Notes under the pieces: generated by a model
Seen by the model: the letters and a program-made list of their open reading frames with translations, nothing else
What the model was told of the DNA's origin: nothing
Database searches by the model: none
Made by a program: the position numbers and the translations under genes
In this document: positions 14,444 through 23,366 of the stretch, one piece after another
How the letters are laid out: each line of letters starts with the position of its first letter
Numbering within the stretch: position 1 is the first letter of the stretch
Virus record (IMG/VR): IMGVR_UViG_3300033144_001559
Location: 1-43,412 of that record
DNA length: 43,412 nt
From: a virus
Reading direction: 5' to 3' (one strand)

Positions 14444-15090
14444 TTAGCCATCCTCCCCGCTGCATATCCTATTGCTACACTCGCCGGAACAGTGATTAGA
14501 GGATTCTCCCACCACTTCTTTTCGTAGATGACAGTGTAAGATTGTATTCCGGTCGTCTGGATGCATGGATTGGTATTCCGGATCGTAACAATCGATTTCG
14601 TATTTTTCCACCCGCTTTTCTGCTCCCCTATGACAATATCTTGCCTGTTGTGGATAGTATAGTCATTCAGAGACAAACCTCCGTTAAACAGGCTTAAACT
14701 AGCACTGAAGCAATTGTCTGCCAAATTGACAGTAGTATCCTTGTCAATATAGATCGGGACTGACACTTTGACAGTATCGTGAATGTATTTTGTCTCATAC
14801 TTGACCACCTGAGAGAGATTCTTGTAATAAGAGATCAACTCGTCCTGTATACTGTCGTAAGCTAATGCCGCCTTAAGTGATTCGTTGGAGGCATTGAGAG
14901 TTTCCTGCCACACAATCGTTGCGCTATCAACTTCCGAAACATATGTCTCGTACTTGAATTCGTGCTGTGCGATTGTATTCAGGTGTAGATCGATCTGTTG
15001 GTTCTTCCTTCCGTTAAACCAGAAGAAAAAAGCAACAGCCATCCCCAGTACGAGGATAGCTGCTACGTTTACTTTAAATTCTGCTTTCAT
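14440..15090 (-). CDS. Membrane-anchored coiled-coil protein, i-spanin-like
   Basis: A 216-residue protein with an N-terminal membrane helix (residues about 8-25, AAILVLGMAVAFFFWF), a helical periplasmic stem (about 30-95), a beta-rich middle with YIHDTVKVSVPIYIDKDTTV, and a hydrophobic Gly/Ala-rich end (ITVPASVAIGYAAGRMA). The topology and its place near the endolysin suggest an inner-membrane spanin, or a membrane protein of the DUF6808 kind found in Bacteroides phages. The partner could be a lipoprotein such as the one at 13454. Confidence 0.55.
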   Translation of the reverse strand: MKAEFKVNVAAILVLGMAVAFFFWFNGRKNQQIDLHLNTIAQHEFKYETYVSEVDSATIVWQETLNASNESLKAALAYDSIQDELISYYKNLSQVVKYETKYIHDTVKVSVPIYIDKDTTVNLADNCFSASLSLFNGGLSLNDYTIHNRQDIVIGEQKSGWKNTKSIVTIRNTNPCIQTTGIQSYTVIYEKKWWENPLITVPASVAIGYAAGRMAK

Positions 15091-15092
15091 GT

Positions 15093-15338
15093 TTACAACT
15101 TTAAACCATCGGCAGTCGGCTCTATTTTAGTTCCGGTGGATGGGTCTTTGCTACTCGGATACGGATTCTCCGTTCCAAGGCGCTTCAAGTCCATCCCCAG
15201 CCACATGACTGCTTCCTGTAGTTTGGTAATTGAGAGTGATCTTTCCCTTGAGGGGGGCATAAACTTCACACTCTGAATAATAGAATCAATACCTTTCCTT
15301 AATTCTTTGTTTCCTGTTACTTCTTGTTCGTAAGTCAT
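15093..15338 (-). CDS. Acb2/Tad1-like hairpin protein (candidate anti-CBASS/anti-Thoeris sponge)
   Basis: An 81-residue, mostly helical protein. The core SRERSLSITKLQEAVMWLGM resembles the ERSLAxTKLEEAxMW signature of the Acb2/Tad1 hairpin family. Known members bind and sequester cyclic nucleotide signals, blocking CBASS, and Tad1 relatives block Thoeris. It continues with a Pro/Asn/Ser-rich tail ending PTADGLKL, a form frequent in Bacteroidota phages. It is small and soluble and sits in the late arm next to the lysis genes. Whether this version binds cyclic nucleotides is not shown. Confidence 0.68.
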   Translation of the reverse strand: MTYEQEVTGNKELRKGIDSIIQSVKFMPPSRERSLSITKLQEAVMWLGMDLKRLGTENPYPSSKDPSTGTKIEPTADGLKL

Positions 15339-15354
15339 TTGATTTGATTTAAGT

Positions 15355-15489
15355 TTATAATCTCATTGGTTCTAATATTGGAAGTTTCCCGTCATCCAGC
15401 ACTACGCCACATGAAAGGATTGACTTCCGGATGTTATATTTTGCATACGCCAGAGCGTAAGCCTTATCATCGATACCACAACCGATCTC
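15355..15489 (-). pseudogene. Out-of-frame C-terminal tail of the metallophosphoesterase
   Basis: In the +1 frame relative to the main gene, 44 residues read EIGCGIDDKAYALAYAK, then KSILSCGVVLDDG and PILEPMRL before the stop. This is the tail expected of phage metallophosphoesterases (VGCGID...YA...YAK...CGVV...PM). The main frame instead stops at 15467 after WYR. The tail is therefore separated from its gene by a frame change somewhere around 15485-15510. Confidence 0.7.
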
Positions 15490-16084
15490 TATCGACCTCA
15501 GATACGTTCCAGTTGATGTGATTCTGAGTGTGCCAGTGACCCTGAACGATGCTCTTCCTCTTATTGAGGGCTTTACCCATCGCTCCTGCCTGACCTCCAC
15601 CACCTTCTCCGTGAATGTACAACACTCCGTTGTATTCAAACTGCAAGTCGAAGTTCCAGTTCGGAGTTTCCAGCACCTCGTCGAATCCCTTGATCCATTT
15701 CTCTGATACGCCAGCAGAAAATGCTTTCCGTACAATGATCCGGTCATGGTTTCCGAGAACAACGTCCGCTTCCGGGAACGCCTCGTACCAACCAGCGATC
15801 TGATCAATAGCTCTTTGGAGTTCTTCTCCTGCGCTATATCCGTCAGGATCAGTGGAATGGAATGAACTGTAGTGGTTGTCGATAATGTCACCTATGAAAA
15901 TGGTGCGATTGGTTTGGTACTTCTCGGAGATATCTATGCAGTGATCTAAATATCCTTCTTTTATAAATGGTGCGTGTAAGTCACCGATAACTAGTACTCT
16001 CTCTTCTGTGTTCTCTAATCGTTTCTGTTCAATAAATGCCACTTCTGACGGTGTTAACCGCAGTCTCTTTCCGTATTCCTTCAT
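15467..16084 (-). CDS. Calcineurin-like metallophosphoesterase, C-terminus frameshifted
   Basis: A 205-residue open frame with all metal-binding motifs: D35 and H37 (GDLHAPF), D66 (GDIIDNH), N112 and H113 (GNHD), H158 (YIHGEGG) and H183/H185 (GHWHT). Such enzymes split phosphate monoesters or diesters. The phage substrate is unknown; suggested roles include nucleic-acid 3' end trimming and tRNA or nucleotide turnover. The natural end of the protein is found in another frame at 15355-15489, so the intact protein would have about 240 residues. Confidence 0.82.
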   Translation of the reverse strand: MKEYGKRLRLTPSEVAFIEQKRLENTEERVLVIGDLHAPFIKEGYLDHCIDISEKYQTNRTIFIGDIIDNHYSSFHSTDPDGYSAGEELQRAIDQIAGWYEAFPEADVVLGNHDRIIVRKAFSAGVSEKWIKGFDEVLETPNWNFDLQFEYNGVLYIHGEGGGGQAGAMGKALNKRKSIVQGHWHTQNHINWNVSEVDRDRLWYR

Positions 16085-16092
16085 GCAATCTC

Positions 16093-16395
16093 CTATTTTT
16101 TGGTTTTTTTAGCCGGAGCTTTCCTTTTTACTGGCTTTTTAGTTGACTTCCCATTAGAACCCTGACGTGCCCTGTTGTCATGCGTATTCTCATACGTAGT
16201 GGTACCATCAGACTTATGGCTTAGGTCTTTTTTCATTCCGGTAAGTTTCCCATACACACCATTTTGCCTATTGGTTGTGTTGTCCTTGGCTACCTTTCGG
16301 AGTTGAGCTGTTGTTTTTTTCGGTTGCTTCTTTCTCCCAAGCGCCTTAGTGCTTCCGGGTCTGGTGTTCTTCCCTACGACTTTGTTTCTCGGCAT
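16093..16395 (-). CDS. Very basic Lys-rich protein
   Basis: A 100-residue protein with about a third Lys and Arg and almost no hydrophobic core. It starts MPRNKVVGKNTRPGSTKALG and ends KKPVKRKAPAKKTKK, a histone-H1-like tail. It is probably disordered and could bind DNA or RNA, or neutralise packaged DNA. It lies between the amidase and the phosphoesterase in the late arm. No family is recognised. Confidence 0.65.
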   Translation of the reverse strand: MPRNKVVGKNTRPGSTKALGRKKQPKKTTAQLRKVAKDNTTNRQNGVYGKLTGMKKDLSHKSDGTTTYENTHDNRARQGSNGKSTKKPVKRKAPAKKTKK

Positions 16396-16404
16396 GGTTG
16401 TTTG

Positions 16405-16920
16405 TTATTTTGTGTGAATATTCTTTTCCGGAATCCCAACGCTACGACACCATTTCTGCACATTAAAAGAAGGGCAAGCCTTCGCTGAGAAGTCATAATG
16501 TCCAGCTACCTTAATGTCCGGGTGTCTGAGAATCATATACTTAACATAGATTTCCATCGCATGCAGCTGATTTGGCGTGCGGGTATCTGCTGCCATGTAC
16601 CCCGGCTTGTCATCATCATCAAGCGGCGTTTCGTAGTCATATTCCAAGCCACCGACATATACCATATGCCGCGACCTTGAGTTCATTCCTTTAGCGCCCC
16701 AAGTCATTTCCCAGTTATCAACCTTATTGTCCTGATTGAAAGGGGTTAAATTAACGAGAGTTCCGTCCAGATAGATCATGTCAGAGTACCCGACCCTGCT
16801 CCATCCTCTTCCACCCATACTGACAGGACTCTTATGCCATCGCTCAATATCTTCAGCGTCAACATGTCTGCCTTCCGGGGTTGCCGTACAGTGAATAATC
16901 AAATGTGTTAGTTTTCCCAT
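16405..16920 (-). CDS. N-acetylmuramoyl-L-alanine amidase endolysin (amidase_2, T7 lysozyme-like)
   Basis: A 171-residue enzyme from ATG 16920; an upstream TTG in the same frame is less likely. Zinc-site residues are visible: H10 in LIIHCTATPEGR, and the pair in GHYDFSAKACPSF with Cys eight residues after His, the same spacing as H122 and C130 of T7 lysozyme. GWSRVGYSDMI and the DxxTPNQ region fit the fold. There is no signal peptide, so it would need a holin to reach the wall. It cuts the bond between muramic acid and the stem peptide. Confidence 0.88.
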   Translation of the reverse strand: MGKLTHLIIHCTATPEGRHVDAEDIERWHKSPVSMGGRGWSRVGYSDMIYLDGTLVNLTPFNQDNKVDNWEMTWGAKGMNSRSRHMVYVGGLEYDYETPLDDDDKPGYMAADTRTPNQLHAMEIYVKYMILRHPDIKVAGHYDFSAKACPSFNVQKWCRSVGIPEKNIHTK

Positions 16921-16935
16921 ATGTCTGTTTTTTTG

Positions 16936-16967
16936 CAAAGGAAAGCAAAATTATCGAGAAATCCAAG
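16936..16967 (-). promoter_or_regulatory. Weaker promoter-like site before the amidase
   Basis: On the minus strand CTTG (16967-16964), 20 bases, then TTCCTTTG (16943-16936), one base away from TAnnTTTG. The spacer shares TTCTCGAT with the terminase promoter at 39316-39347. It lies in the 65-base gap after the giant virion gene and could raise lysis gene expression. Confidence 0.5.
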
Positions 16968-16985
16968 GAAAACAGGAGTTATTTT

Positions 16986-18872
16986 CTAATATTCGTAAGC
17001 CTCTTCAAATTCCTCGTCAACCATTGTATTAAACATGTCCAGAGCTTCCTCACTCACGACTCCGTACCCTGACCATTCCTCTACCATCTCAAAGAATTCG
17101 GGTGATTCCTGCTTAGACCTGTCGAAGAATTCCTTTGGTGATACATTCGTTCTTAACGGGCGCTTACCTTCAACCTTTTTCTTATAAAGGTCATACATGT
17201 ATCGGGCCTGCTGCTTACTGTTCTTCAGGTTATATACATAATTTACATGGGCATCATATCCACTATACTTCTCGTACAGAATATACTCAGCCTCAAGTAG
17301 CGCTTGAACCTTTTCAAAGTCAGATATCTTGTTTTCTCCAATGTATTCTTCCATCATTGAGTCGATACTTCCACCTTTCTTTTCACTATGTCTATTGATC
17401 ATAGGAAATAGATCGCTCCTATCATAATTACCCATAGAGAATTCAGAGTACCCTGCCAGCGCTCTTGGATCATCAGTTTCGCCTCTAGCGTATGCCTTAA
17501 CTCCTTTGTACATATTGATAGGCCATCCAGTTGACGCTCCCGTCGCTATTCCTAAACCCTTTAGTCCAGTAAACAAATCATCTTCCCTGAACTTGAACTC
17601 GCCCGGATCGCCGATCTCATTAACCATGTCGATTCCGCCTTCAATAACCTCCCAAATGTCACTAGCTATACCTTGACCTACCCCTATGGTTGGTTCAAAG
17701 GCATTACCAGTAATGAATTTTGACACAATTGATTCAGCAAAAGCTCCACTGATAGGGAAATACCCCAAACTACCCATTGCCCCAACAACCCCTGTCATAG
17801 GGTCTTCCCACCATGTTTCATCCTTATTGATATAGAATCCATTAGATGCCGCATGGAAAGTTTGAGGAAGAATAAAGTGGTATAGAACAAAATTCTTCAT
17901 TCCGCCAACAAACTTTGCCGGATCACGCTGACGCGCTCCCTCGTACAGGTTAGTTAATGCCGTTCTCTCGCCACGTAGGTACTGAAGTGGGGCATTCTTA
18001 AACTGAGTTATAAACTTACCTATAGTTCCCTTCTGAACATGCGCAAGGTCTTCAACCGCACCGGACTGCTGAGTTCTTCTGGTAGCGTTGATGAAATCGT
18101 TATAAGCTCTTTGTTGTGCTTCTTTTTGGCTATACCCTTTCTTTAGGTACGTCTCAAGTCTAACGCGATACATAGCCTGCCCACCCCAAAGGATAGCAGC
18201 TAAGTCACCGTACTTGGTCAGAGCCATTTTATTATCCTTAAAGTATTCTCTACGGAAAGCCTCAAGTCCTTTACCCCTTATAATCTTAGCGCGTTTACTG
18301 TTACCGGATGATGCTTTTCCATACTGAGTATCGACCAGTGCAATATCCCTATTCCACAGACTAAGCTCGTATCTCATTTTCGTATCTTGTGTTCGAGAAA
18401 GACCGTCCATTATAGCGAAATCAGGAACGGCTGCTTTAGACATAAATCTAGCAGACTCAATAGGCCCCATCTCAGCCTGAAATGCATTGAATGACATAAG
18501 CTGCTTCGGAAGTAGAAGGGGATTAACGCCAATGGCGTGACGTATGAATCTGGTTCTAACCTTATCAAATCCAATATGATCATATTCGCCTCTTCCCGCT
18601 CTACCGCGAGCCATATCGTTAATCATGGAGCTGATATGTCCGTTTGCAGATGATCCAAAGTTCTTCTCTATTACACCAGTAACGTCATCATTACGGAATA
18701 CTGAATTCAAATCCTTAATAAGTCCCTGATAATGAACATACTGCATACTTGCGTCAATGTGCCTGTATGCTAAGTCATTGAACGCCAGATCATTTACGGA
18801 TGTTTGCAATAGGATCGTTGTGCAATTTGAACGGATCGCCAGCGCTTGCTCCTTTGTCAAATTTCCTAACAA
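16986..18872 (-). CDS. C-terminal part of the giant ejection-type virion protein (separate frame)
   Basis: A 628-residue open frame, but its first 20 or so residues (MLGNLTKEQALAIRSNC) overlap conserved sequence of the upstream frame and are probably not real. Family-like sequence starts at about TSVNDLAFNDLAYRHID (near 18810), which continues the upstream protein. The middle (NATRRTQQSG, GKFITQFKNAPLQYLRGER) and a hydrophobic stretch (KNFVLYHFILPQTFHA) resemble the C-terminal region of large virion proteins ejected with the DNA in podoviruses. It is best read as one gene with 18790-23343, joined by a +1 shift. Confidence 0.7.
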   Translation of the reverse strand: MLGNLTKEQALAIRSNCTTILLQTSVNDLAFNDLAYRHIDASMQYVHYQGLIKDLNSVFRNDDVTGVIEKNFGSSANGHISSMINDMARGRAGRGEYDHIGFDKVRTRFIRHAIGVNPLLLPKQLMSFNAFQAEMGPIESARFMSKAAVPDFAIMDGLSRTQDTKMRYELSLWNRDIALVDTQYGKASSGNSKRAKIIRGKGLEAFRREYFKDNKMALTKYGDLAAILWGGQAMYRVRLETYLKKGYSQKEAQQRAYNDFINATRRTQQSGAVEDLAHVQKGTIGKFITQFKNAPLQYLRGERTALTNLYEGARQRDPAKFVGGMKNFVLYHFILPQTFHAASNGFYINKDETWWEDPMTGVVGAMGSLGYFPISGAFAESIVSKFITGNAFEPTIGVGQGIASDIWEVIEGGIDMVNEIGDPGEFKFREDDLFTGLKGLGIATGASTGWPINMYKGVKAYARGETDDPRALAGYSEFSMGNYDRSDLFPMINRHSEKKGGSIDSMMEEYIGENKISDFEKVQALLEAEYILYEKYSGYDAHVNYVYNLKNSKQQARYMYDLYKKKVEGKRPLRTNVSPKEFFDRSKQESPEFFEMVEEWSGYGVVSEEALDMFNTMVDEEFEEAYEY

Positions 18873-21800
18873 CCGGGAAGTAGTTCTCTATAAGCGATAA
18901 GTCAACACCAATATCTAATTTATACTGACCGTTCACCTCACTCCATACACCCGGAAGTATTTCATTCACAATAGCATCAGCCCATTTCATAGCTTCCTTA
19001 CCACCGAACTTCTCAATCTGAGACTCAAGTAATTTAACGCTGTCGTGATTCCAGCCTCTATTCCTAAAGGTATTCATTTGATCCGCCTGCTTTGTGTAAG
19101 CCCTGATTGTTAATGCATCCTGAATAGACATGGCTTCGGTTATGGCGCTTAGCCCTTCGCGAAGGACTTCAAAGTTATGCTCTTCTCTCCACTCTTTGAA
19201 TTTCTTCTGAGCTTCCTTTGGGCCTCCGAATAAACGAGTCTCAATATCAATCATCCTTTTAACGTGGCGTCCTACAGCAGCAGATTTGTTGTTTCCAGCC
19301 ATAAGCGCTCCGTTTGTATATCTCTCATGAAGCGGCCCCTCAAGAGTCTTACGACCCGGAGTTCTCGACTGTAACCACTCCATCATAGTTGGGAATGATT
19401 CAGTCCATGATCTACCACCCTTCCAAGCCTCACTAAACTTACCAAGACCTTTTCCTGTAGGGTCAATTATCTTCGAGCTTACATCAACTGATTTAGGATC
19501 GATCACGCTAACGGCCTCATATCTTGCGTACCTATCTCTAAGCTGCTGGTTCTCGTCACGAATATACTTCTCTGATTTGCCATATTGTTTCAGTGACTTA
19601 ATTGCGCGATGCGCCTCACTGAGTTGATAGTTAGACATCCTCTGACCGTCAGTAAAATTAAGCATCTCGTACTCAATCATCTCCCTCTCAGTCAGTGTTC
19701 TACCTTCGGCCTCAAGCCTTATCTCGGCTCTTCTTTCCAGAGCTTTCGCGTGAGTCTCACCATTCTTTATAGCGTCCTTAGCTGCTTCGTATACAGTAAA
19801 GTCCTGACCCTCTTGACCTTCCTTATCCTTACTCTTCAGCATCTCCTCGGTTTGCCTCTTAGTCATGTCAAATTCATCCAGCCTCTTTTGAAGCTTCTCG
19901 AATTTAGCCTGATCTTTTTCAGCGTAGAATTCACGATCCAACTGACTTCTATTAAACAACATATCAGCCACCTTCATTATAAAGCTGGTCTTTGAATCAA
20001 CACCGCCCGGATCAAGTCGATCACTTCCGCCAACTTCCGGAGTAGTAATCTCTTTATTGATCGCGTCCTTCATAGTGACAGTGGTGACTGCATTACGGGA
20101 GTCTGTGATACGCTTAATCAGTATATCTACATCTTTATTGCTTAAAGCCTTCTTGTTCTTCAGTGATCTTTCGAGAATTCCTTTAGCGGCATTGAGTTTT
20201 GCGATATGAATATTTCCCTCAATCATGCCTTTAACTGGGTCTTTAACCCTGACAGAAACCTTATCGAGTCCAGACTTAGCAAATAAATTCAGAGCATTAT
20301 TTACGGTTCCGAGCATTTGTTCAGTAAGAGCCTCTGCCTCAGTTCCTTCCCATTTCTCGCGAACATTCTGGTTATACTTCTCCTTCCAGTAGTCAAGGCG
20401 ATCCTTGGATGTATCCCTACGGCTACGCCTATATGACTTCATGAATTCACGCTCAACTTCAGATCGCTCGATCTGCTTGCTTTTGCGGATTGCAATTTCA
20501 GCGTCAGTGCTTTCCGCTAAACCATCTCCTATACTTTCCTTTTTCAGAGACTTCTCAATAACCTTCAATTCTTTTCTACGGGCACCTATTTCATGAAGCT
20601 CAGTTTTCCTCATGATTTTAGCGCCGTACTTCTTCGTGCGTAACTTCTGCTCATACAGTACCTCGATGTTACCCGGAGAGTGACCTTCTATATCAACCCC
20701 TGACTTCTTGAGTATCTTAGCCTTAGCCTGCATAGCTTCAAGTGATCCTTCACCTAAAATTTTATCGTATAGAGCGATATCTCCGGCAACAGCCTCATTG
20801 AATAATCGATCAATCTCAGCGATCCTTGCTCTATTGCCACTTCCCTTGATACCAGACTCCTGACTGAGGAATAATTCCTTCGCATCAACACCAACTTCTT
20901 TAATAAGATATTCAACCTTCTTCTGAATTCTGTTGGCAAACTCTTGCCCACTCAGTCCAGCATCAATCATCTTATACTTCATATTGCCAAGTTCCGCAGC
21001 AACGTCTGTTCTACCGTTTTTAAGTGCTAATATCTGAAGTTCAGTGATCCATTCAGGCGTTGCCTTAAAGATTCCTCTCTTACTAGCCTTAGCAACCTCA
21101 CCCATTCCAAACATAGCGCCCGTCATGGCTTCTATAGCTACACGCCTATGGAAACCGCTTGTGGGGCCGAATAAAGCATTCATCTCTTCAGATACAAGCT
21201 TATCATTCGCTAGAGCATGAATTGATCCCTGAGCGGCTGCAACAGCTTCCATTGAGATTGTCATTGTAAGCGGACTACGAGCCATTGCATTAACAACTCT
21301 GGCTAAGTGTTTGTTTCCTCTTGTTAGTAAAAGAGGTATCACCTTGCCGAGTCCAGCTTCAGCGTAGTGAAAGGCGGCACCATGTCCCGGATCAGCTCCA
21401 GCAGCACCAAACCTAACTTCATTCATCCCCGCCTTTATGATACTGTTTTCAAGATTATTTAGCGCCTTGATTGTAAATTGAGAACTCTTAAATGACTGCT
21501 GACCAGCTTTAATTCTTGAGAAAACCTTCCTGCTTGTGTTGAATTGCTTGACGGCGCCAGCCACACCGGACACTCCGAGTGTAGCTTCAGCAAAAGCGAC
21601 CTTAGCCACGAAGTCCAGCATGTACCCGGAACTTTCAGCCATACCCTCTTTCAGGTCGGGCTTAATGCTTTCAATCTCCTCCTTCGTCATAACCTCACCG
21701 AGGTCGTTCATTATTGACTCATACTCACCAACAACCTCTGCTTCAGTTGTCTTTTGGGTGAACATGGCGTAATTGGCATCCCTGATCGCATCAACGAACA

Positions 21801-23343
21801 CCTCACCGTAATATCCTTTTTGTGTCTTATCCTTCAGGGCTATGTTTTCGTTGGCTAATACAATACGTCCGAGTGCATCCACTCTAATCTTCTGAGCATC
21901 AAGCTGTCGGGCGAGTGTTTCAGCCGCATGTTTCTCTTTACCAAGAAGACCTCTCGGTAGGGTGAATGCGGTAACTTGTTGCTTACTGATCTTATCAGCA
22001 AATCTCTTAGCGGCAGCTTCCGACTCCCTCTTCAGGTTAAAATATACCTTAAACTCTTCGTCGTACTGAAACTCAAATCTCTGCTTATCTGATGATTGCA
22101 GGCGAAATTCACCCATCTGATCATTGATAGCTTGTTCCTTTTCAGCCATCACTTCAACTTCTGGCATACGAATCCTCTCCATATTCTCATTAAACATGGT
22201 TGGCCCCATCGCCTCCTGTTTCTTTTGCAGCTTAAGAACATTATCTTGCCAGTTGTCAGGCTTCTCTCTATAAAGCTTATCCATAGCAAGATTGATATCA
22301 TACCTGTCGAGAGTTTTTTGTGGCATATTCGCTCTGAAATGCCTATCCTTCTCGATCTCATACTCGTTCTGAACAAGGCCGAAAGACTCCTCTTCACTGT
22401 AGCCCCTCTTCATGTAATCATCAACCTTTGGCTGGATGTACTTCTCGTTCTCATTACCAATTACGGCACTATTGAGTTCACTACGAATCTCAACTTCAGC
22501 TAGATCAAGAATCTCACCGGGAACTTCACCGCGATACTTCTTTTTCCATTCATTTATGTAGTTGGGATTTCTAACAAGAGCCGTATATAAGTCAGTCTTA
22601 TCGATCTTCATTTGGGTATAAAAATCATCAACCCACTGATCCTTAAACGCAACAGCAAGCTGCTGACGCGCAATTACACGTAATGCCCTAATGTTCTTTG
22701 GGTTGGTTTCTTTGGCAATTTTTTCCTCAAGCTCATTCATAGCCTTCTTAAGGTCGGATTCTCTATCGAGTAATCTTTCTTTTCCAGTATCAACCTGAGA
22801 CGGCTTGATCCAACCTACCGCCGGAGCTATGATGTTACTAATATCATGATTAACCTGAGTAAGATTTTTGTTTACAACCTTGCGAAGCTCTTCATTCTGA
22901 GCGTCAGCGATCTCAGTGTTCTTATGGTCAGATGCGAGCTGAGCAGCTCCACCTTCCTGATAATCAGTTACATTTTGGTAGTCGTGACCGTCTAAATCAG
23001 AGTTATCTACCAGATCGGTTTCTTGAGCCTGTAAAGACTTTTCTTGAGTAGTACCAGAGCTTTTCGAAGAAGAAAGCGGCTGACCGTTTTTTTTTAGATA
23101 TTTAGTGTAGAATTCCTTCTCTGAGCCGCCAAGATTGCCTTCTGTAGCCTTACCCTTACTTATAATAGTAGCCCTCATCTTAACCAGCTGATCAATATCG
23201 CCACCAATATAATCAACAAAGCCCTGCTCGCTCCCACTTAAATTTTTAGGGGAAACGGTTCCTTTACTAATTACCTTGTTGTAGAATTCGCGTACTTTTG
23301 CTTCTTCAACTTCGTACCTTTTAGGTTCTTGCGGTTCGCTCAT
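18790..23343 (-). CDS. Giant internal virion / ejection-type protein, N-terminal 1517 residues
   Basis: A long, mostly helical protein. The N-terminal 85 residues hold two related copies of a motif (VISKGTVSPKNLSGSEQGF and IISKGKATEGNLGGSEKEF). Long charged coiled-coil regions follow, with a hydrophobic, Ala/Gly-rich part near residues 570-600 and another near 650-720, as in proteins that enter or cross the cell envelope. The end (SLIENYFPVVRKF) flows into the frame ending at 16986. Joined, the product would be about 2120 residues, comparable with the largest podovirus ejection proteins. No catalytic motif was recognised. Confidence 0.72.
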   Translation of the reverse strand: MSEPQEPKRYEVEEAKVREFYNKVISKGTVSPKNLSGSEQGFVDYIGGDIDQLVKMRATIISKGKATEGNLGGSEKEFYTKYLKKNGQPLSSSKSSGTTQEKSLQAQETDLVDNSDLDGHDYQNVTDYQEGGAAQLASDHKNTEIADAQNEELRKVVNKNLTQVNHDISNIIAPAVGWIKPSQVDTGKERLLDRESDLKKAMNELEEKIAKETNPKNIRALRVIARQQLAVAFKDQWVDDFYTQMKIDKTDLYTALVRNPNYINEWKKKYRGEVPGEILDLAEVEIRSELNSAVIGNENEKYIQPKVDDYMKRGYSEEESFGLVQNEYEIEKDRHFRANMPQKTLDRYDINLAMDKLYREKPDNWQDNVLKLQKKQEAMGPTMFNENMERIRMPEVEVMAEKEQAINDQMGEFRLQSSDKQRFEFQYDEEFKVYFNLKRESEAAAKRFADKISKQQVTAFTLPRGLLGKEKHAAETLARQLDAQKIRVDALGRIVLANENIALKDKTQKGYYGEVFVDAIRDANYAMFTQKTTEAEVVGEYESIMNDLGEVMTKEEIESIKPDLKEGMAESSGYMLDFVAKVAFAEATLGVSGVAGAVKQFNTSRKVFSRIKAGQQSFKSSQFTIKALNNLENSIIKAGMNEVRFGAAGADPGHGAAFHYAEAGLGKVIPLLLTRGNKHLARVVNAMARSPLTMTISMEAVAAAQGSIHALANDKLVSEEMNALFGPTSGFHRRVAIEAMTGAMFGMGEVAKASKRGIFKATPEWITELQILALKNGRTDVAAELGNMKYKMIDAGLSGQEFANRIQKKVEYLIKEVGVDAKELFLSQESGIKGSGNRARIAEIDRLFNEAVAGDIALYDKILGEGSLEAMQAKAKILKKSGVDIEGHSPGNIEVLYEQKLRTKKYGAKIMRKTELHEIGARRKELKVIEKSLKKESIGDGLAESTDAEIAIRKSKQIERSEVEREFMKSYRRSRRDTSKDRLDYWKEKYNQNVREKWEGTEAEALTEQMLGTVNNALNLFAKSGLDKVSVRVKDPVKGMIEGNIHIAKLNAAKGILERSLKNKKALSNKDVDILIKRITDSRNAVTTVTMKDAINKEITTPEVGGSDRLDPGGVDSKTSFIMKVADMLFNRSQLDREFYAEKDQAKFEKLQKRLDEFDMTKRQTEEMLKSKDKEGQEGQDFTVYEAAKDAIKNGETHAKALERRAEIRLEAEGRTLTEREMIEYEMLNFTDGQRMSNYQLSEAHRAIKSLKQYGKSEKYIRDENQQLRDRYARYEAVSVIDPKSVDVSSKIIDPTGKGLGKFSEAWKGGRSWTESFPTMMEWLQSRTPGRKTLEGPLHERYTNGALMAGNNKSAAVGRHVKRMIDIETRLFGGPKEAQKKFKEWREEHNFEVLREGLSAITEAMSIQDALTIRAYTKQADQMNTFRNRGWNHDSVKLLESQIEKFGGKEAMKWADAIVNEILPGVWSEVNGQYKLDIGVDLSLIENYFPVVRKFDKGASAGDPFKLHNDPIANIRK

Positions 23344-23366
23344 TTAATTTTATTTTAAACGTTTTA

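Noticed and set aside
15467-15500. RF2-like +1 shift at the CGA-TGA stop of the phosphoesterase
   Set aside because: A shift at the stop would skip the conserved GCGID residues, which lie upstream of the stop in the other frame, so the frame change must occur earlier.
22096-22503. Plus-strand open frame of 135 residues within the giant virion gene
   Set aside because: Leu/His-rich antisense of a coiled-coil region, a common artefact of long helical genes.
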